From NCBI RefSeq assembly GCF_029714325.1, contig NZ_CP121666.1, positions 2,604,001 through 2,668,000 of the forward strand: a stretch of 64,000 bases of DNA, in the 5' to 3' direction. Below the pieces are notes generated by a model. The model was not told the origin of the DNA, made no database searches, and worked only from the letters and a program-made list of their open reading frames with translations. The stretch is from Bradyrhizobium sp. CB1717. Lineage in GTDB: Bacteria; Pseudomonadota; Alphaproteobacteria; Rhizobiales; Xanthobacteraceae. How positions within the stretch are numbered: position 1 is the stretch's first letter; every line of letters begins with the position of its first letter. Made by a program: the position numbers and the translations under genes. This document shows positions 18,422-26,997 of this stretch, in pieces.

Positions 18422-19827
18422 GACGAGATCTTCCGTTGCGAGTTGGTGTGAGGACTGGGAACAAGGTCGCGCGATGACAATTTCGCGCGAAGCGCCTTCT
18501 TCACCTTGTCGGACGCCACGACGGTGCCGTGTTCGGCAAACGCTTCATGGTTCGCCTCGATGTGCTCGAGCGCGTAGAGATAGTTCACCATCAGCCCGTA
18601 CGACTGCTTCATGCCCTTGGCCGAGCTGTCGCCGAGGAAATTCAGCCGTTCCAGGCGCGCGCCGTTGCCGAGATGGAAGCGGGCGACCGGATCGGCTGGC
18701 TTGCCCGACGGCAGCTTCGCCTTCAGGAAGTAATAGGCGGCGAGCGCGGTGATCGGCTCTTTCGCCTGCGCAATGTCGCCGCCGTCGTCGAGCGCAGCCA
18801 TCGCCCGCCTTGTATCCTCGTCGATCGCGGCGGAGGCCTCGGTCTTGAGCTCGCGCCTCGCCCAGCCGGCAAAGCCGGGCACCGGCGACAGGGTGACGAA
18901 GGTCTTCAGGTTCGGCAGCTCGCGGGCGAGATCCTGCACCACCTGCTTGATCAGGAAATTGCCGAAGGAGACGCCGGCAAGGCCCTTTTGCGTGTTCGAG
19001 ATCGAGTAGAACACGGCGGTCGTCGCCTCGCGCGCGGCGATCGCCTGGCGCGACTTGTCCAGCAGCGGTCCGATCGCGCCGGGAATCTCCTTCGTGAGCG
19101 CGACCTCGACGAAGATCAGCGGCTCGTCGACCAGCTGCGGATGAAAGAACGCGTAGCAGCGGCGGTCCGGCGGCTCGAGCCGGTTGCGCAAATCGTCCCA
19201 GTCCTGGATCGCGTGGACGGCCTCATACCTGATGATCTTCTCCAGGATGTTCGCCGAGGTGGTCCAGTCGATCGGCCGCAGCACCAGAAAACCCCGGTTG
19301 AACCAGGACGAGAACAGGTGGACGAAATCGTCGTCGACGGCCTGGAGCTCGGGATGCCCGCGCAGCAGCGAGAGCAGCACCTCGCGCATCCGCACCAGCG
19401 AGGCCGTTCCGCCGGGAGCGAGGTTGAGGCGCCGGATCAGCTCCTGCCGGCGCGGCTCCGCGGCGGCATGGAGTGCCTCGAGCCTGGCGCCGTCGCCACC
19501 CTCCTTGCGCTGGTAGGCGGCGATCGCGAGCTCGATCGCGCGACGGTCCGGCCCGAACCGGTCGGCGAGGGAGGAGAGGAATTTGAGCCGCTGCGGCTCG
19601 GCCGCCCGCTCGAAGGCCGCAAGCAGCGATTGCGCGATCGCAACGCCGGAGGCCTCGCCGCGCCGCGACAGCAGTGCCTCGCCGAGAAGCTCGAGGTCGC
19701 GATCCTCGCTCCCGTCCCGTTCCGCCTTCATGCCCAGGACCGCGCGGCCGCGTTGCGTCAACGTGTCGATCAGCCCTTGCAGGAACTCGGGCGCGGCGAT
19801 GCGTCCGGATCGGATGTCGTTCAGCAT
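18418..19827 (-). CDS. matA: Malonyl-CoA decarboxylase
   Basis: Cytoplasmic enzyme of 469 residues that decarboxylates malonyl-CoA to acetyl-CoA, so malonate enters central metabolism after MatB. The MCD N-terminal helical domain runs to about residue 160; the C-terminal acetyltransferase-like domain contains AVFYSISNTQKGLAGVSFGNFLIKQV and the conserved segment TFVTLSPVPGFAGWA, with the family serine/histidine in this region. FHLGNGARLERLNFLGDSS near the end is also characteristic. GGAGG precedes the ATG at 19827. It follows the TRAP permease by 18 bases. Confidence 0.95.
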   Translation of the reverse strand: MLNDIRSGRIAAPEFLQGLIDTLTQRGRAVLGMKAERDGSEDRDLELLGEALLSRRGEASGVAIAQSLLAAFERAAEPQRLKFLSSLADRFGPDRRAIELAIAAYQRKEGGDGARLEALHAAAEPRRQELIRRLNLAPGGTASLVRMREVLLSLLRGHPELQAVDDDFVHLFSSWFNRGFLVLRPIDWTTSANILEKIIRYEAVHAIQDWDDLRNRLEPPDRRCYAFFHPQLVDEPLIFVEVALTKEIPGAIGPLLDKSRQAIAAREATTAVFYSISNTQKGLAGVSFGNFLIKQVVQDLARELPNLKTFVTLSPVPGFAGWARRELKTEASAAIDEDTRRAMAALDDGGDIAQAKEPITALAAYYFLKAKLPSGKPADPVARFHLGNGARLERLNFLGDSSAKGMKQSYGLMVNYLYALEHIEANHEAFAEHGTVVASDKVKKALRAKLSSRDLVPSPHTNSQRKISS

Positions 19828-19845
19828 GGTTCGTGCCTCCTCGGG

Positions 19846-21201
19846 TTATCGCGATGGCGGACCCATCACGAGGTTGGGCAGAAAGGTCGAGATCGACGGC
19901 ACCAGGCACAGCAGGACGACCGCGAACGCCATCAGCAGGACGAAAGGCAGCGTTCCCCAGATCACGTCCCGCAACGGGATGTCGGGTGCGATGTTCCTGA
20001 TGACGAAGATGTTGAGGCCGACAGGCGGATGGATGAGGCCCATCTCCATCACGATCGTCATCACCACGCCGAACCAGATCAGGTCGAAGCCGGCGTCCTT
20101 GAGCGGCGGCAGGATGATCGGCGCTGTCATGAGGATGATCGAGACCGGCGGCAGGAAGAAGCCGAGCACGACCACCAGCACCAGTATCGCGCCCAGCAGC
20201 ACCCACCGCGACAGCTGCATCGCGACGATCGCCTGTGCGGCGGCCTGGCTGATGTGGAGATAGCTCATGACATAGGAGTAGAGCAGCGACATGCCGATGA
20301 TCAGCATCAGCATGGTCGATTCCTTCAGCGTCGATTCCAGGATCGGACCGAGATCCCGCGGGCGCCACACGCCGTAGATCGAGGCGATCAGGGCCAGCGC
20401 CAGGATGCCGCCGAGGCCGGCGGTTTCTGACGGCGTGGCATAGCCGCCATAGAGCGCGATCATCACGCCGCTGAGCAGCACGACGAAGGGCAGCACGCGC
20501 GGCAGCGCGCCGAACCGCATCGCCATGGTGAAGCGCTCGTTCGACAGGATCGGATGCTGCGCCGGATCGGCCGCATAGGCGCGCTGCGCCGCCGCGTATT
20601 CGGCCTTGAACCTCAGCACCGCATAGGTCGCAAACAGCAGCACCAGGAGAAGGCCCGGCCCAATGCCGGCGAGGAAGAGACGTCCGAGCGACTGCTCGGC
20701 GGCGACCGCGTACAGGATCATGGTGATCGAGGGCGGCAGCAGGATGCCCAGCGTGCCGCCGGCGGCGATCACGCCCGCGGCAAAGCCGCCGGAATAGCCG
20801 CGCTTGCGCATCTCGGGAATGCCGGCAGAGCCGATCGCCGAGCAGGTCGCCGGAGACGATCCCGCCATCGCGGCGAACAGCGCGCAGGCGAAGACGTTGG
20901 CGATGCCGAGGCCGCCGGGAATGCGGCCCATCCAGACATGCAGCGCGCTATAGAGATCCTGTCCCGCCTTCGACTTGCCGATCGCCGCGCCCTTCAGGAT
21001 GAAGAGCGGGATCGCCAGCAACGTGATCGAGGCCATCTCCTCGTAGACGTTCTGCGTCACCGTATCGAGCGATGCGGCGGGCATGAAGTAGTACATGAAG
21101 ACGACGGCGACCGCGCCGAGCGCCAGCGCGATCGGCATGCCCGAGGCCATGACGGCGAGGGTCGCACCACCATACATCAGTCCGACGGCAAGCGTGCTCA
21201 T
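19846..21201 (-). CDS. matM: TRAP transporter large membrane subunit (DctM type), malonate
   Basis: Large permease of a TRAP dicarboxylate importer, 451 residues, about 12 hydrophobic segments. Start ATG 21201 has GGAGGAG upstream and overlaps the small-subunit stop by 4 bases. Family blocks are GSSPATCSAIGSAGIPEMRKRGY, ILLPPSITMILYAVAAEQS and IHPPVGLNIFVIRNIAPD. Its place between matQ and matA matches the malonate TRAP operon matPQMAB known from Sinorhizobium, where the TRAP system replaces the MatC carrier. Confidence 0.92.
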   Translation of the reverse strand: MSTLAVGLMYGGATLAVMASGMPIALALGAVAVVFMYYFMPAASLDTVTQNVYEEMASITLLAIPLFILKGAAIGKSKAGQDLYSALHVWMGRIPGGLGIANVFACALFAAMAGSSPATCSAIGSAGIPEMRKRGYSGGFAAGVIAAGGTLGILLPPSITMILYAVAAEQSLGRLFLAGIGPGLLLVLLFATYAVLRFKAEYAAAQRAYAADPAQHPILSNERFTMAMRFGALPRVLPFVVLLSGVMIALYGGYATPSETAGLGGILALALIASIYGVWRPRDLGPILESTLKESTMLMLIIGMSLLYSYVMSYLHISQAAAQAIVAMQLSRWVLLGAILVLVVVLGFFLPPVSIILMTAPIILPPLKDAGFDLIWFGVVMTIVMEMGLIHPPVGLNIFVIRNIAPDIPLRDVIWGTLPFVLLMAFAVVLLCLVPSISTFLPNLVMGPPSR

Positions 21202-21755
21202 TTGCTCCTCCATCCATCGAGGCTCGCGGCGAGCTGAAGCGCGATCTGCAGCGTCATCAGCGTCATGCCCAGCGACATCATGCTGTAGGGGATCCACAGC
21301 GGCGGGGCCCAGGTCGAGCCGGACACCTGGCCGTCGACCCAGGCTTCGTGGAACAGCGTCCAGGATTTCCAGGCGAAGAAGCAGCAGAACAGCAGGCTCG
21401 CGGTGTCGACCAAGAGCATGCGGATCGCATTGCCGCGTTTCGACAGATAGCCGGTGAGGGCCTCGATGCCGATATGGCCGCGTCCGCCCTGCACGAAGGC
21501 GGTGGAGAGGAACGTGGCGCCGACCAGCAGGAACACCGCAGCCTCGTCCTGCCAATAGGTTGCCGCGTTGAAGAAGTAGCGCGCGGCCACGCTGTAGCTC
21601 AGGATCGTGCTCGCGACGATAAGCGCGATCGAGCAGAGCACGACGATCGCCTTGTTGAGCAGGGCCATCGCGCGAGCGATCCGTCCCATCCGAGAACCGG
21701 GTCGCGCCGCCGTCACCGTGGCTGAATGGCCGAGATCGATGCCGTGCGCGCTCAT
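21198..21755 (-). CDS. matQ: TRAP transporter small membrane subunit (DctQ type), malonate
   Basis: Small four-helix membrane subunit, 185 residues from MSAHGIDLG at 21755. The DctQ pattern VAARYFFNAATYWQDEAAVFLLVGATFLSTAF is clear (arginine plus tryptophan-glutamate helix), followed by QGGRGHIGIEAL. It overlaps matP upstream and matM downstream by 4 bases each, so the three subunits are translationally coupled. A longer frame upstream is only read-through in the matP gene. Confidence 0.9.
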   Translation of the reverse strand: MSAHGIDLGHSATVTAARPGSRMGRIARAMALLNKAIVVLCSIALIVASTILSYSVAARYFFNAATYWQDEAAVFLLVGATFLSTAFVQGGRGHIGIEALTGYLSKRGNAIRMLLVDTASLLFCCFFAWKSWTLFHEAWVDGQVSGSTWAPPLWIPYSMMSLGMTLMTLQIALQLAASLDGWRSK

Positions 21756-22771
21756 GAGCCGGCCTCCATGGCAAGCTTGATCAGACGGGCGCAGTTCTCG
21801 TTCTTGCCCGCGTAGTCCTTCCAGGCCGTGTCGCGCGCAAGCTCGCGCCACGCCTGAACCGTCTTGTCGTCGAGATCGTGCACGGTCGCGCCGGCGGCCT
21901 GGTAGACCTTGGTCACGCGGACGTCGTCCTCCACCGCCGCCGCGCGGCCGAACGCTTCGAGCTCGGCGCCGACCGAGACGATGATGTCGCGCTCCTCGCT
22001 GGAAAGCCGGTCGAACACTGCCTTCGACATCACGAGCGGCTCGAGCATGAACCAGTAGCTCTTGGCTCGGCCGGTCGTCAGATGCTTGGCGAGCTCTTCG
22101 AGGCGGAACGAGGTCAGGCTGGTGGACGAGGTGAGGGCGGCATCGCACGCCCCGGTCTGCATCGCCGCATAGAGTTCGTTGGAGGGCAGCGACAGCACAG
22201 AGGCGCCGGCCGCCTGCAGCACGAGATCCATCTCGCGCGAGCCGCCGCGGACCTTCATGCCCTTGGCATCGCCGACCTCGACCAGCGGACGCGCACGGCT
22301 GGCGACGCCGCCGGCCTGCCAGATCCAGGTGATAATGACGAGGCCTTTGGCGGCGAGGAATTTGCTGAACTCCTGGCCGATCGGCTTGTTCTTCCAGCCG
22401 AGGCCTTCGTCGTAACCGGTGACGAGGCCCGGCATCAGGCCGATGTTCAGTTCGGGAAGATCGCCGCCGGCGTAGGAGATCGGGATGAGGCTCATGTCGA
22501 GCGCGCCTTTGCGCATCGCCGAGACCTGCGCGTTGGTCTTCATCAAGGACGAGCCCGGATAGATCTCGGCGGTCATCGCGCCCTTGCTGCGCTCCTGAAT
22601 CTGCGCCGCAAAGCGCCGGCAGAGCCGGTCGCGGAAGTCGCCCTCGGTCGCGGTGCCTCCTGGAAACTGGTGCGAGATCTTCAGCGTCGTGGCCGCGCGC
22701 GCCTCTCCGAACCGGAGCAAGGCCGGGGCCGCGATCCCCAAAGCCAGGGCTTGGCGTCTCGAAATCCTCAT
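21752..22771 (-). CDS. matP: TRAP transporter periplasmic binding protein (DctP type), malonate
   Basis: Periplasmic solute receptor, 339 residues from MRISRRQALALG at 22771, where GGGAGG lies upstream. The signal has a twin-arginine-like SRRQAL start. The mature domain shows the DctP pattern SHQFPGGTATEGDFRDRLCRRFAAQIQE and the conserved arginine segment GMKVRGGSREMDLVLQAAGA that clamps the carboxylate. It is the first gene of the malonate operon; MatR-like sites lie in the 123-base gap to the divergent regulator. Confidence 0.92.
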   Translation of the reverse strand: MRISRRQALALGIAAPALLRFGEARAATTLKISHQFPGGTATEGDFRDRLCRRFAAQIQERSKGAMTAEIYPGSSLMKTNAQVSAMRKGALDMSLIPISYAGGDLPELNIGLMPGLVTGYDEGLGWKNKPIGQEFSKFLAAKGLVIITWIWQAGGVASRARPLVEVGDAKGMKVRGGSREMDLVLQAAGASVLSLPSNELYAAMQTGACDAALTSSTSLTSFRLEELAKHLTTGRAKSYWFMLEPLVMSKAVFDRLSSEERDIIVSVGAELEAFGRAAAVEDDVRVTKVYQAAGATVHDLDDKTVQAWRELARDTAWKDYAGKNENCARLIKLAMEAGS

Positions 22772-22812
22772 TCCATACCTCCCGTTGCTAGATTGCATTT
22801 TTTATTTCTAAT

Positions 22813-22896
22813 CTTGCATACAATTACTATATCAACTGCATGCTGTATGTTTTGTCAAGCTTGTGGTATGGAATTGGCCTATAAGGTGCATACAAT
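22813..22896. promoter_or_regulatory. Two MatR-like operator sites in the divergent malonate promoter region
   Basis: CTTGCATACAAT (22813-22824) and GGTGCATACAAT (22885-22896) share TGCATACAAT and lie 72 bp apart, about seven helical turns. They match 10 and 9 of 12 positions of ATTGTATACAAT, the MatR site I recall from Rhizobium. The second site overlaps the matR start codon, which would allow self-repression; the first sits upstream of matP. Confidence 0.55.
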
Positions 22897-23578
22897 GAGC
22901 CAGGCCTTCAGACTGAAGCAGTCGATCGAAGACGCTGTGATTGCGGGGGAATTCCTGCCGGGCGACCGCCTGGACGAGGCCTCGCTCGCGGAGCGATTCG
23001 GGGTGTCGCGCACCCCCATTCGGGAGGCGCTGCTCCAGCTCGGCGCCGAAGGTTTCATCGATGTCCGCCCGCGCCGGGGCGCGATCGTCAGCGTTCCGTC
23101 ACCGACCCGGCTGTTCGAGATGTTCGAGACCATGGCCGAGATCGAAAGCGCGTGCGGGCGGCTGGCCGCGCGTCGGCTGACGCCGGACAATGACGCGGCG
23201 ATGGAGACGGCTCACCGCGCCTGCGAGATCGCCGCGCGCGAAGGCGACAGCGAGCAGTACTATGCCGACAACCGCAATTTTCACGAAGCGATCTATCGCG
23301 CCAGCCGCAACAGCTTTCTCGCCGATCAGGCCTTCGCCCTGCACAAGCGCTTAAGCGCCTATCGCCGCATCCAGCTTCGGGCGCGTAATCGTCTGCTGCA
23401 ATCGCTCCAGGAGCACGCCGGGATTCTCGAAGCGATCCGTGCCGGTGACGAGCAACTCGCCGCGACGCGACTTCACGACCACGTGCTGGTGCAGGGCGAG
23501 CGCTTCTCGGACATGGTGCTAGGCCTTGCCGGCGATCGGCGGTCGGATGCCGCCGGCAGCAGGAGCGGGACGAAATGA
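22895..23578 (+). CDS. matR: GntR family (FadR/FCD) regulator, probable malonate repressor
   Basis: Transcription factor of 227 residues from ATG 22895 (MSQAFRLKQSIEDAV); an ATG at 22868 would add 9 residues. The N-terminal winged helix contains LDEASLAERFGVSRTPIREALLQL, and the C-terminal all-helical FCD effector domain has the metal-ligand pattern with DNRNFHEAIYRASRN and LQEHAGILEAIRAGD. It is divergent from matPQMAB, as matR is in Rhizobium, and malonate is the likely effector. The tail (DRRSDAAGSRSGTK) is short and disordered. Confidence 0.88.
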   Translation: MSQAFRLKQSIEDAVIAGEFLPGDRLDEASLAERFGVSRTPIREALLQLGAEGFIDVRPRRGAIVSVPSPTRLFEMFETMAEIESACGRLAARRLTPDNDAAMETAHRACEIAAREGDSEQYYADNRNFHEAIYRASRNSFLADQAFALHKRLSAYRRIQLRARNRLLQSLQEHAGILEAIRAGDEQLAATRLHDHVLVQGERFSDMVLGLAGDRRSDAAGSRSGTK

Positions 23579-23627
23579 GCGGAGACGGGCTGACGACGTT
23601 CGCCAGTCTGGCTCGCCGATCCGCTCA
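23576..23627. terminator. Inverted repeat joining two convergent stop codons
   Basis: TGAGCGGA (23576-23583) and TCCGCTCA (23620-23627) are perfect complements. The first contains the matR stop and the second the stop of the convergent TetR gene. The 36-base loop makes a simple terminator doubtful, but it may act on both strands. Confidence 0.3.
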
Positions 23628-24203
23628 CCCTCCGCCGCCGAGCTTGATGGCGGCCTCGACCGCGCTCTCCAGAATTTCTTCCGACAATTGCCGGTCGTTG
23701 ACCGCGCGCGACAATTGTAGTGCGCCGACCATCGTGGCGTAGATCGCGATCGCCCCGCGGCGCCGATCGTCCGCTGAACCTTGCGGGAGCTGCTCGGCCA
23801 TCAGCGCGATGATGTCGGACATCTTCGCGGTGAAGGCCTCGCGCGTCGCCTTCGGGTGCCGCGCGATCTCGGATACGAGCGCCGCGGTTGGGCAGCCGGT
23901 CGCCACGCGGTCGCGATGTCTCGGCGAGAGGTAGTCGCGGATCGTGGTCTCGAGCGCAATCCCGTTCGCGAGATTGTCTTTGTGCCGCTGCTCGCGCCAT
24001 TCCAGCGCATCCAGCAGCACCGTGCGCACCAGATCCTCCTTGGATTCAAAGTGCGTGTAGAAGGCGCCATTGGTGAGGCCCGCCGCCGACATGATGCCGG
24101 CAAGCCCGACAGCGGCGATGCCGCTCTCGCGGAACTGTGCCGATGCGACGTCGAGAATGTGCCGCCGTGTCGCGTCCCTGTGCCCCTTGTCGTAGCGCGC
24201 CAT
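23625..24203 (-). CDS. TetR family regulator, probable repressor of the MATE pump
   Basis: Repressor of 191 residues from MARYDKGHRDATRRHIL at 24203, with GAGGAGG upstream. The helix-turn-helix covers about residues 11-57 (GIAAVGLAGIMSAAGLTNGAFYTHFESKEDL). The C-terminal domain with GCPTAALVSEIARHP is typical of the TetR group that controls drug efflux or quinone/oxidative responses (conserved Cys in GCP). It is divergent from the MATE gene, with a 9-bp inverted repeat between them, so local repression is likely. Confidence 0.9.
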   Translation of the reverse strand: MARYDKGHRDATRRHILDVASAQFRESGIAAVGLAGIMSAAGLTNGAFYTHFESKEDLVRTVLLDALEWREQRHKDNLANGIALETTIRDYLSPRHRDRVATGCPTAALVSEIARHPKATREAFTAKMSDIIALMAEQLPQGSADDRRRGAIAIYATMVGALQLSRAVNDRQLSEEILESAVEAAIKLGGGG

Positions 24204-24260
24204 CCAGCCTCCTCGCGATCCGGTGTTCGGCCCGGCCACAAAATCGTGAGGCGCGGCCAT

Positions 24261-24303
24261 ATTGCATTACGATCATAATAATAGATTATACTCATAATGC
24301 AAT
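24261..24303. promoter_or_regulatory. Inverted repeat in the TetR/MATE promoter region
   Basis: ATTGCATTA (24261-24269) and TAATGCAAT (24295-24303) are perfect complements, 25 bases apart in an AT-rich stretch that also holds ATAAT-AG-ATTAT at about 24278-24289. The contrast with the high-GC surroundings and the position 57 bases from the TetR start and 40 from the MATE start suit an operator over divergent promoters. Confidence 0.5.
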
Positions 24304-24343
24304 GGGCGGCCGTCCGGCGGTCCGAAAGATGAAGGATCGCACC

Positions 24344-25789
24344 ATGTCCGTCGAGGATGCCGCCGCGCCGCCCTTGTCCGCTGCACAATTCGTGGCCCGC
24401 CCGGCGGCCCCGCTTCGCCAGGCGGCGCAGGCCGCCCCGAGCGCGGCCGAGCAGAGGCGCGCTGCACTGCTGACGGCGCCGATCCTCTCCACGCTCCTCA
24501 AGCTCGCCGCGCCGACCGTGACCGTCCTGGTGGCGCAGACCGCGGTTAACATCGCAGAGGCCTATTATGTCGGCTTCCTCGGCACCGACGCCCTGGCGGG
24601 CGCGGCGCTGGTGTTCCCGATCTTCATGCTGATGACCATGATGTCCAATGGCGGGTTCGGTTCCGGCGTTGCATCTTCTGTCGCCCGCGCGGTCGGCGCA
24701 GGCCGCCGCGACGATGCGGAGGCGGCGCTGTTTCATGCCGTGGTGCTCGCGATCATCGCGGGCGGCGTGTTCACGTCGGGCGTGATCTTCGGAGGCCCGC
24801 ATCTCTATCGCGCCCTCGGCGGCACGGACGGTGCGCTCGCTGCCGCCACCACCTATTCCAACTATCTTTTCGCCGGCGCCATCCCGGTGTGGATCGTCAA
24901 CCTCCAGGCGGCCGCGCTGCGCGGCTCCGGCAATGTCAGGGTGCCTGCGCTGGTGACGCTGGTCGGCGCGATCGTGACCATTCCGGTCTCGCCGGCCCTG
25001 ATCTTCGGCTTCGGGCCGATCCCGCGACTGGGCATCGGCGGCGCCGGCGTCGCCTTCGGTCTTTACTATGGTGCGGCCATGCTGTTCCTGCTGCGCTACA
25101 TGGCGTCGGGGGCGACCGGCCTGCGGCTGCACATCGTGCCATTGCGCGCAAGAATCTTCGGCGACATGCTGAAGGTCGGCATTCCCACTGCGTTCAACGC
25201 CGTGCTGACCAATCTCACTGTCATCCTCGTCACCGGCGCGGTCGGCCTGTTCGGCACCTCTGCGCTCGCCGGCTACGGCATCGCCTCGCGGCTCGACTAC
25301 ATCATGATCCCGCTGCTGTTCGGCATCAGCACGGCGACGCTGACCATGGTCGGCGTCAACATGGGGGCCGGGCAGTTGGCGCGGGCGCGGAGAATCGGCT
25401 GGATCAGCGGCGCCGTCGGTATGGCCATGACGGGCACGATCGGCCTGCTGGTCGCGATCGTCCCGACCGCCTGGCTCCACCTCTTCAGCCACGACGCGGA
25501 GGTGGTGAGCGAGGGCATGACGTACCTGCGCATCGTCGCGCCGGCCTATGCCGCGCTCGGCTTCGGCTTCGTGACGTCCTTCGCTGTCCAGGGCACCGGC
25601 CGTGCCATGGGCCCGCTCGCGTCCTCGGTCGCGCGCATCCTGATCGCGGCTGGCGGCGGCTGGATCGCTGTAGCAGGCTTTGGTGCCGGTATGGCGGGAC
25701 TCGCCGCCATGGTCACGGTCTCGCTGGTCACCTATGCGGCAATTTGCACGCTGATCATGCTGTCGCCGTCGACTTGGCGGTCCGAATAG
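24344..25789 (+). CDS. MATE family multidrug efflux protein
   Basis: Inner-membrane cation-coupled exporter, 481 residues from ATG 24344 (AAGGA 8 bases upstream); in-frame ATGs at 24329 and 24302 would add 5 or 14 residues. After a 40-residue polar start there are about 12 hydrophobic segments in two matching halves: APTVTVLVAQTAVNIAEAYYVGFLG with AAALRGSGN in the first and GIPTAFNAVLTNLTVILVTGAVGLFG with VQGTGRAMGP in the second. The substrate is unknown. The last 35 bases overlap a possible small gene on the other strand. Confidence 0.93.
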   Translation: MSVEDAAAPPLSAAQFVARPAAPLRQAAQAAPSAAEQRRAALLTAPILSTLLKLAAPTVTVLVAQTAVNIAEAYYVGFLGTDALAGAALVFPIFMLMTMMSNGGFGSGVASSVARAVGAGRRDDAEAALFHAVVLAIIAGGVFTSGVIFGGPHLYRALGGTDGALAAATTYSNYLFAGAIPVWIVNLQAAALRGSGNVRVPALVTLVGAIVTIPVSPALIFGFGPIPRLGIGGAGVAFGLYYGAAMLFLLRYMASGATGLRLHIVPLRARIFGDMLKVGIPTAFNAVLTNLTVILVTGAVGLFGTSALAGYGIASRLDYIMIPLLFGISTATLTMVGVNMGAGQLARARRIGWISGAVGMAMTGTIGLLVAIVPTAWLHLFSHDAEVVSEGMTYLRIVAPAYAALGFGFVTSFAVQGTGRAMGPLASSVARILIAAGGGWIAVAGFGAGMAGLAAMVTVSLVTYAAICTLIMLSPSTWRSE

Positions 25790-26024
25790 GGGCCGTTGAT
25801 CGGATGCTGGCGACGCCGATTGCCAGCACCGACATCAAGAGCACAGTCGTCAGCAGTTCCACCGCGGTCTTCGGCTCGGCCAGCCAGCGCGAGACCTTTT
25901 CGGTAGAGGACAGCGTGGCACGCTTGCTAAGGGGCGTCGTATTGCCTGCGAATTCGTTTCCTATTTTGTGCCGAATGGAGAAGGTGTTCTTCGCCGTGCG
26001 TGCCAATTTGGATTTCCTTTTCAT
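25755..26024 (-). CDS. Possible small single-span membrane protein
   Basis: An 89-residue frame from MKRKSKLARTAKNTF, with a basic N-terminus and one hydrophobic helix near the end (TAVELLTTVLLMSVLAIGVA) followed by positive residues. The stretch is lower in GC than its neighbours and otherwise lacks a gene. No good ribosome site is seen and no family is recognised. It overlaps the MATE 3' end by 35 bases. Could be noncoding. Confidence 0.3.
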   Translation of the reverse strand: MKRKSKLARTAKNTFSIRHKIGNEFAGNTTPLSKRATLSSTEKVSRWLAEPKTAVELLTTVLLMSVLAIGVASIRSTAPIRTAKSTATA

Positions 26025-26088
26025 TGATTTCGTCTCGCGGAGAAGCGAATACGGTTCCAATGATTGTCGTTGAGTGATGGAGACCAAG

Positions 26089-26871
26089 ATGTCGTTTCGC
26101 CTCCCCCTGATCCTCTCGGCCGTGCTCGCCGCATGGTCCGCCGCAGCCGCGGCCGAGACCATCAAGATCGGCGTGACGCCGGGGCCGCATGCGCAGATCC
26201 TCGAAGCCGTGAAGCCGATCGCCGCCAAGCAGGGCCTCGACATCCAGCTGCTCGAGTTCTCCGATTACGTGGTGCCGAACGCCGCGCTCGATGCCGGCGA
26301 GATCCAGGCCAATTCGTTCCAGAACCAGCCCTATCTCGACAACCAGAAGGCCGACCGCGGCTACAAGATCGAGTCCGTCGGCCTCACCGTGAACTTCCCG
26401 ATCGGCGTCTATTCGAAGAAGCACAAGGCCTTCGCCGACATCCCCGAGGGCGGCAAGGTGTCGATCCCGAACGATCCGACAAATGGCGGACGCGTGCTGC
26501 TGCTGCTGCGCGACAAGGGCGCGATCAAGCTGAAGGACGGCACGGGCTTCAAGCCGACGGTGCTCGACATCACCGAGAATCCCAAGAAGCTGAAGTTCAT
26601 CGAGGTCGATGCGGCGCAGGCTCCGCGCGCACTCGACGACGTCGACGCAGCCGCGATCAACACCAATTATGCAACCCAGGCGGGCCTCGATCCGGTCAAG
26701 GACCCGATCCTGCGCGAGGACCCGAAGGGGCCCTATGTCAACCTGATCGCCGTGCGCACCGCCGACAAGGACAAGCCCTGGGTCAAGATCCTCGTGGACA
26801 GCTATCACACGCCCGAGGTCAAGGAGTTCGTCCTGACCAAGTTCAAGGGCGCGGTGCTGCCGAGCTGGTAG
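26089..26871 (+). CDS. NlpA/MetQ family substrate-binding protein
   Basis: Periplasmic receptor of 260 residues from ATG 26089 (GGAGA upstream; an ATG at 26077 is possible). The signal peptide ends in AAAAA before ETIKIGVTPGPHAQILEAV; there is no lipobox cysteine, unlike classic MetQ. Family blocks include LEFSDYVVPNAALDAGEIQANSFQNQPYL and the ANTNYA-like AAINTNYATQAGL. MetN and MetI genes are not beside it. The gene leads into the flavin monooxygenase cluster, so it may bind a sulfur or amino-acid compound used by that pathway, but this is inference. Confidence 0.88.
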   Translation: MSFRLPLILSAVLAAWSAAAAAETIKIGVTPGPHAQILEAVKPIAAKQGLDIQLLEFSDYVVPNAALDAGEIQANSFQNQPYLDNQKADRGYKIESVGLTVNFPIGVYSKKHKAFADIPEGGKVSIPNDPTNGGRVLLLLRDKGAIKLKDGTGFKPTVLDITENPKKLKFIEVDAAQAPRALDDVDAAAINTNYATQAGLDPVKDPILREDPKGPYVNLIAVRTADKDKPWVKILVDSYHTPEVKEFVLTKFKGAVLPSW

Positions 26872-26913
26872 GCAGTCTGCCCAGCCAGAGTCCAGCGCAG
26901 GAGGGATGATCCG

Positions 26914-26938
26914 GCGGGCAGCCTTGCGCAATGCCCGC
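26914..26938 (+). terminator. Hairpin between the NlpA-type gene and the monooxygenase
   Basis: GCGGGCA and TGCCCGC form a 7-bp stem over an 11-base loop containing TTGCGCAA. It is followed by CTTGTCT rather than a T run. It may lower read-through from the binding-protein gene. Confidence 0.4.
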
Positions 26939-26997
26939 TTGTCTGGAGCTGCGGCAACCGACATCATCGGGGCCCATCCTCGCCCGACAGGGATCGT

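Noticed and set aside
18529..20430. Open frame of 633 codons on the plus strand
   Set aside because: Antisense of matA and matM.
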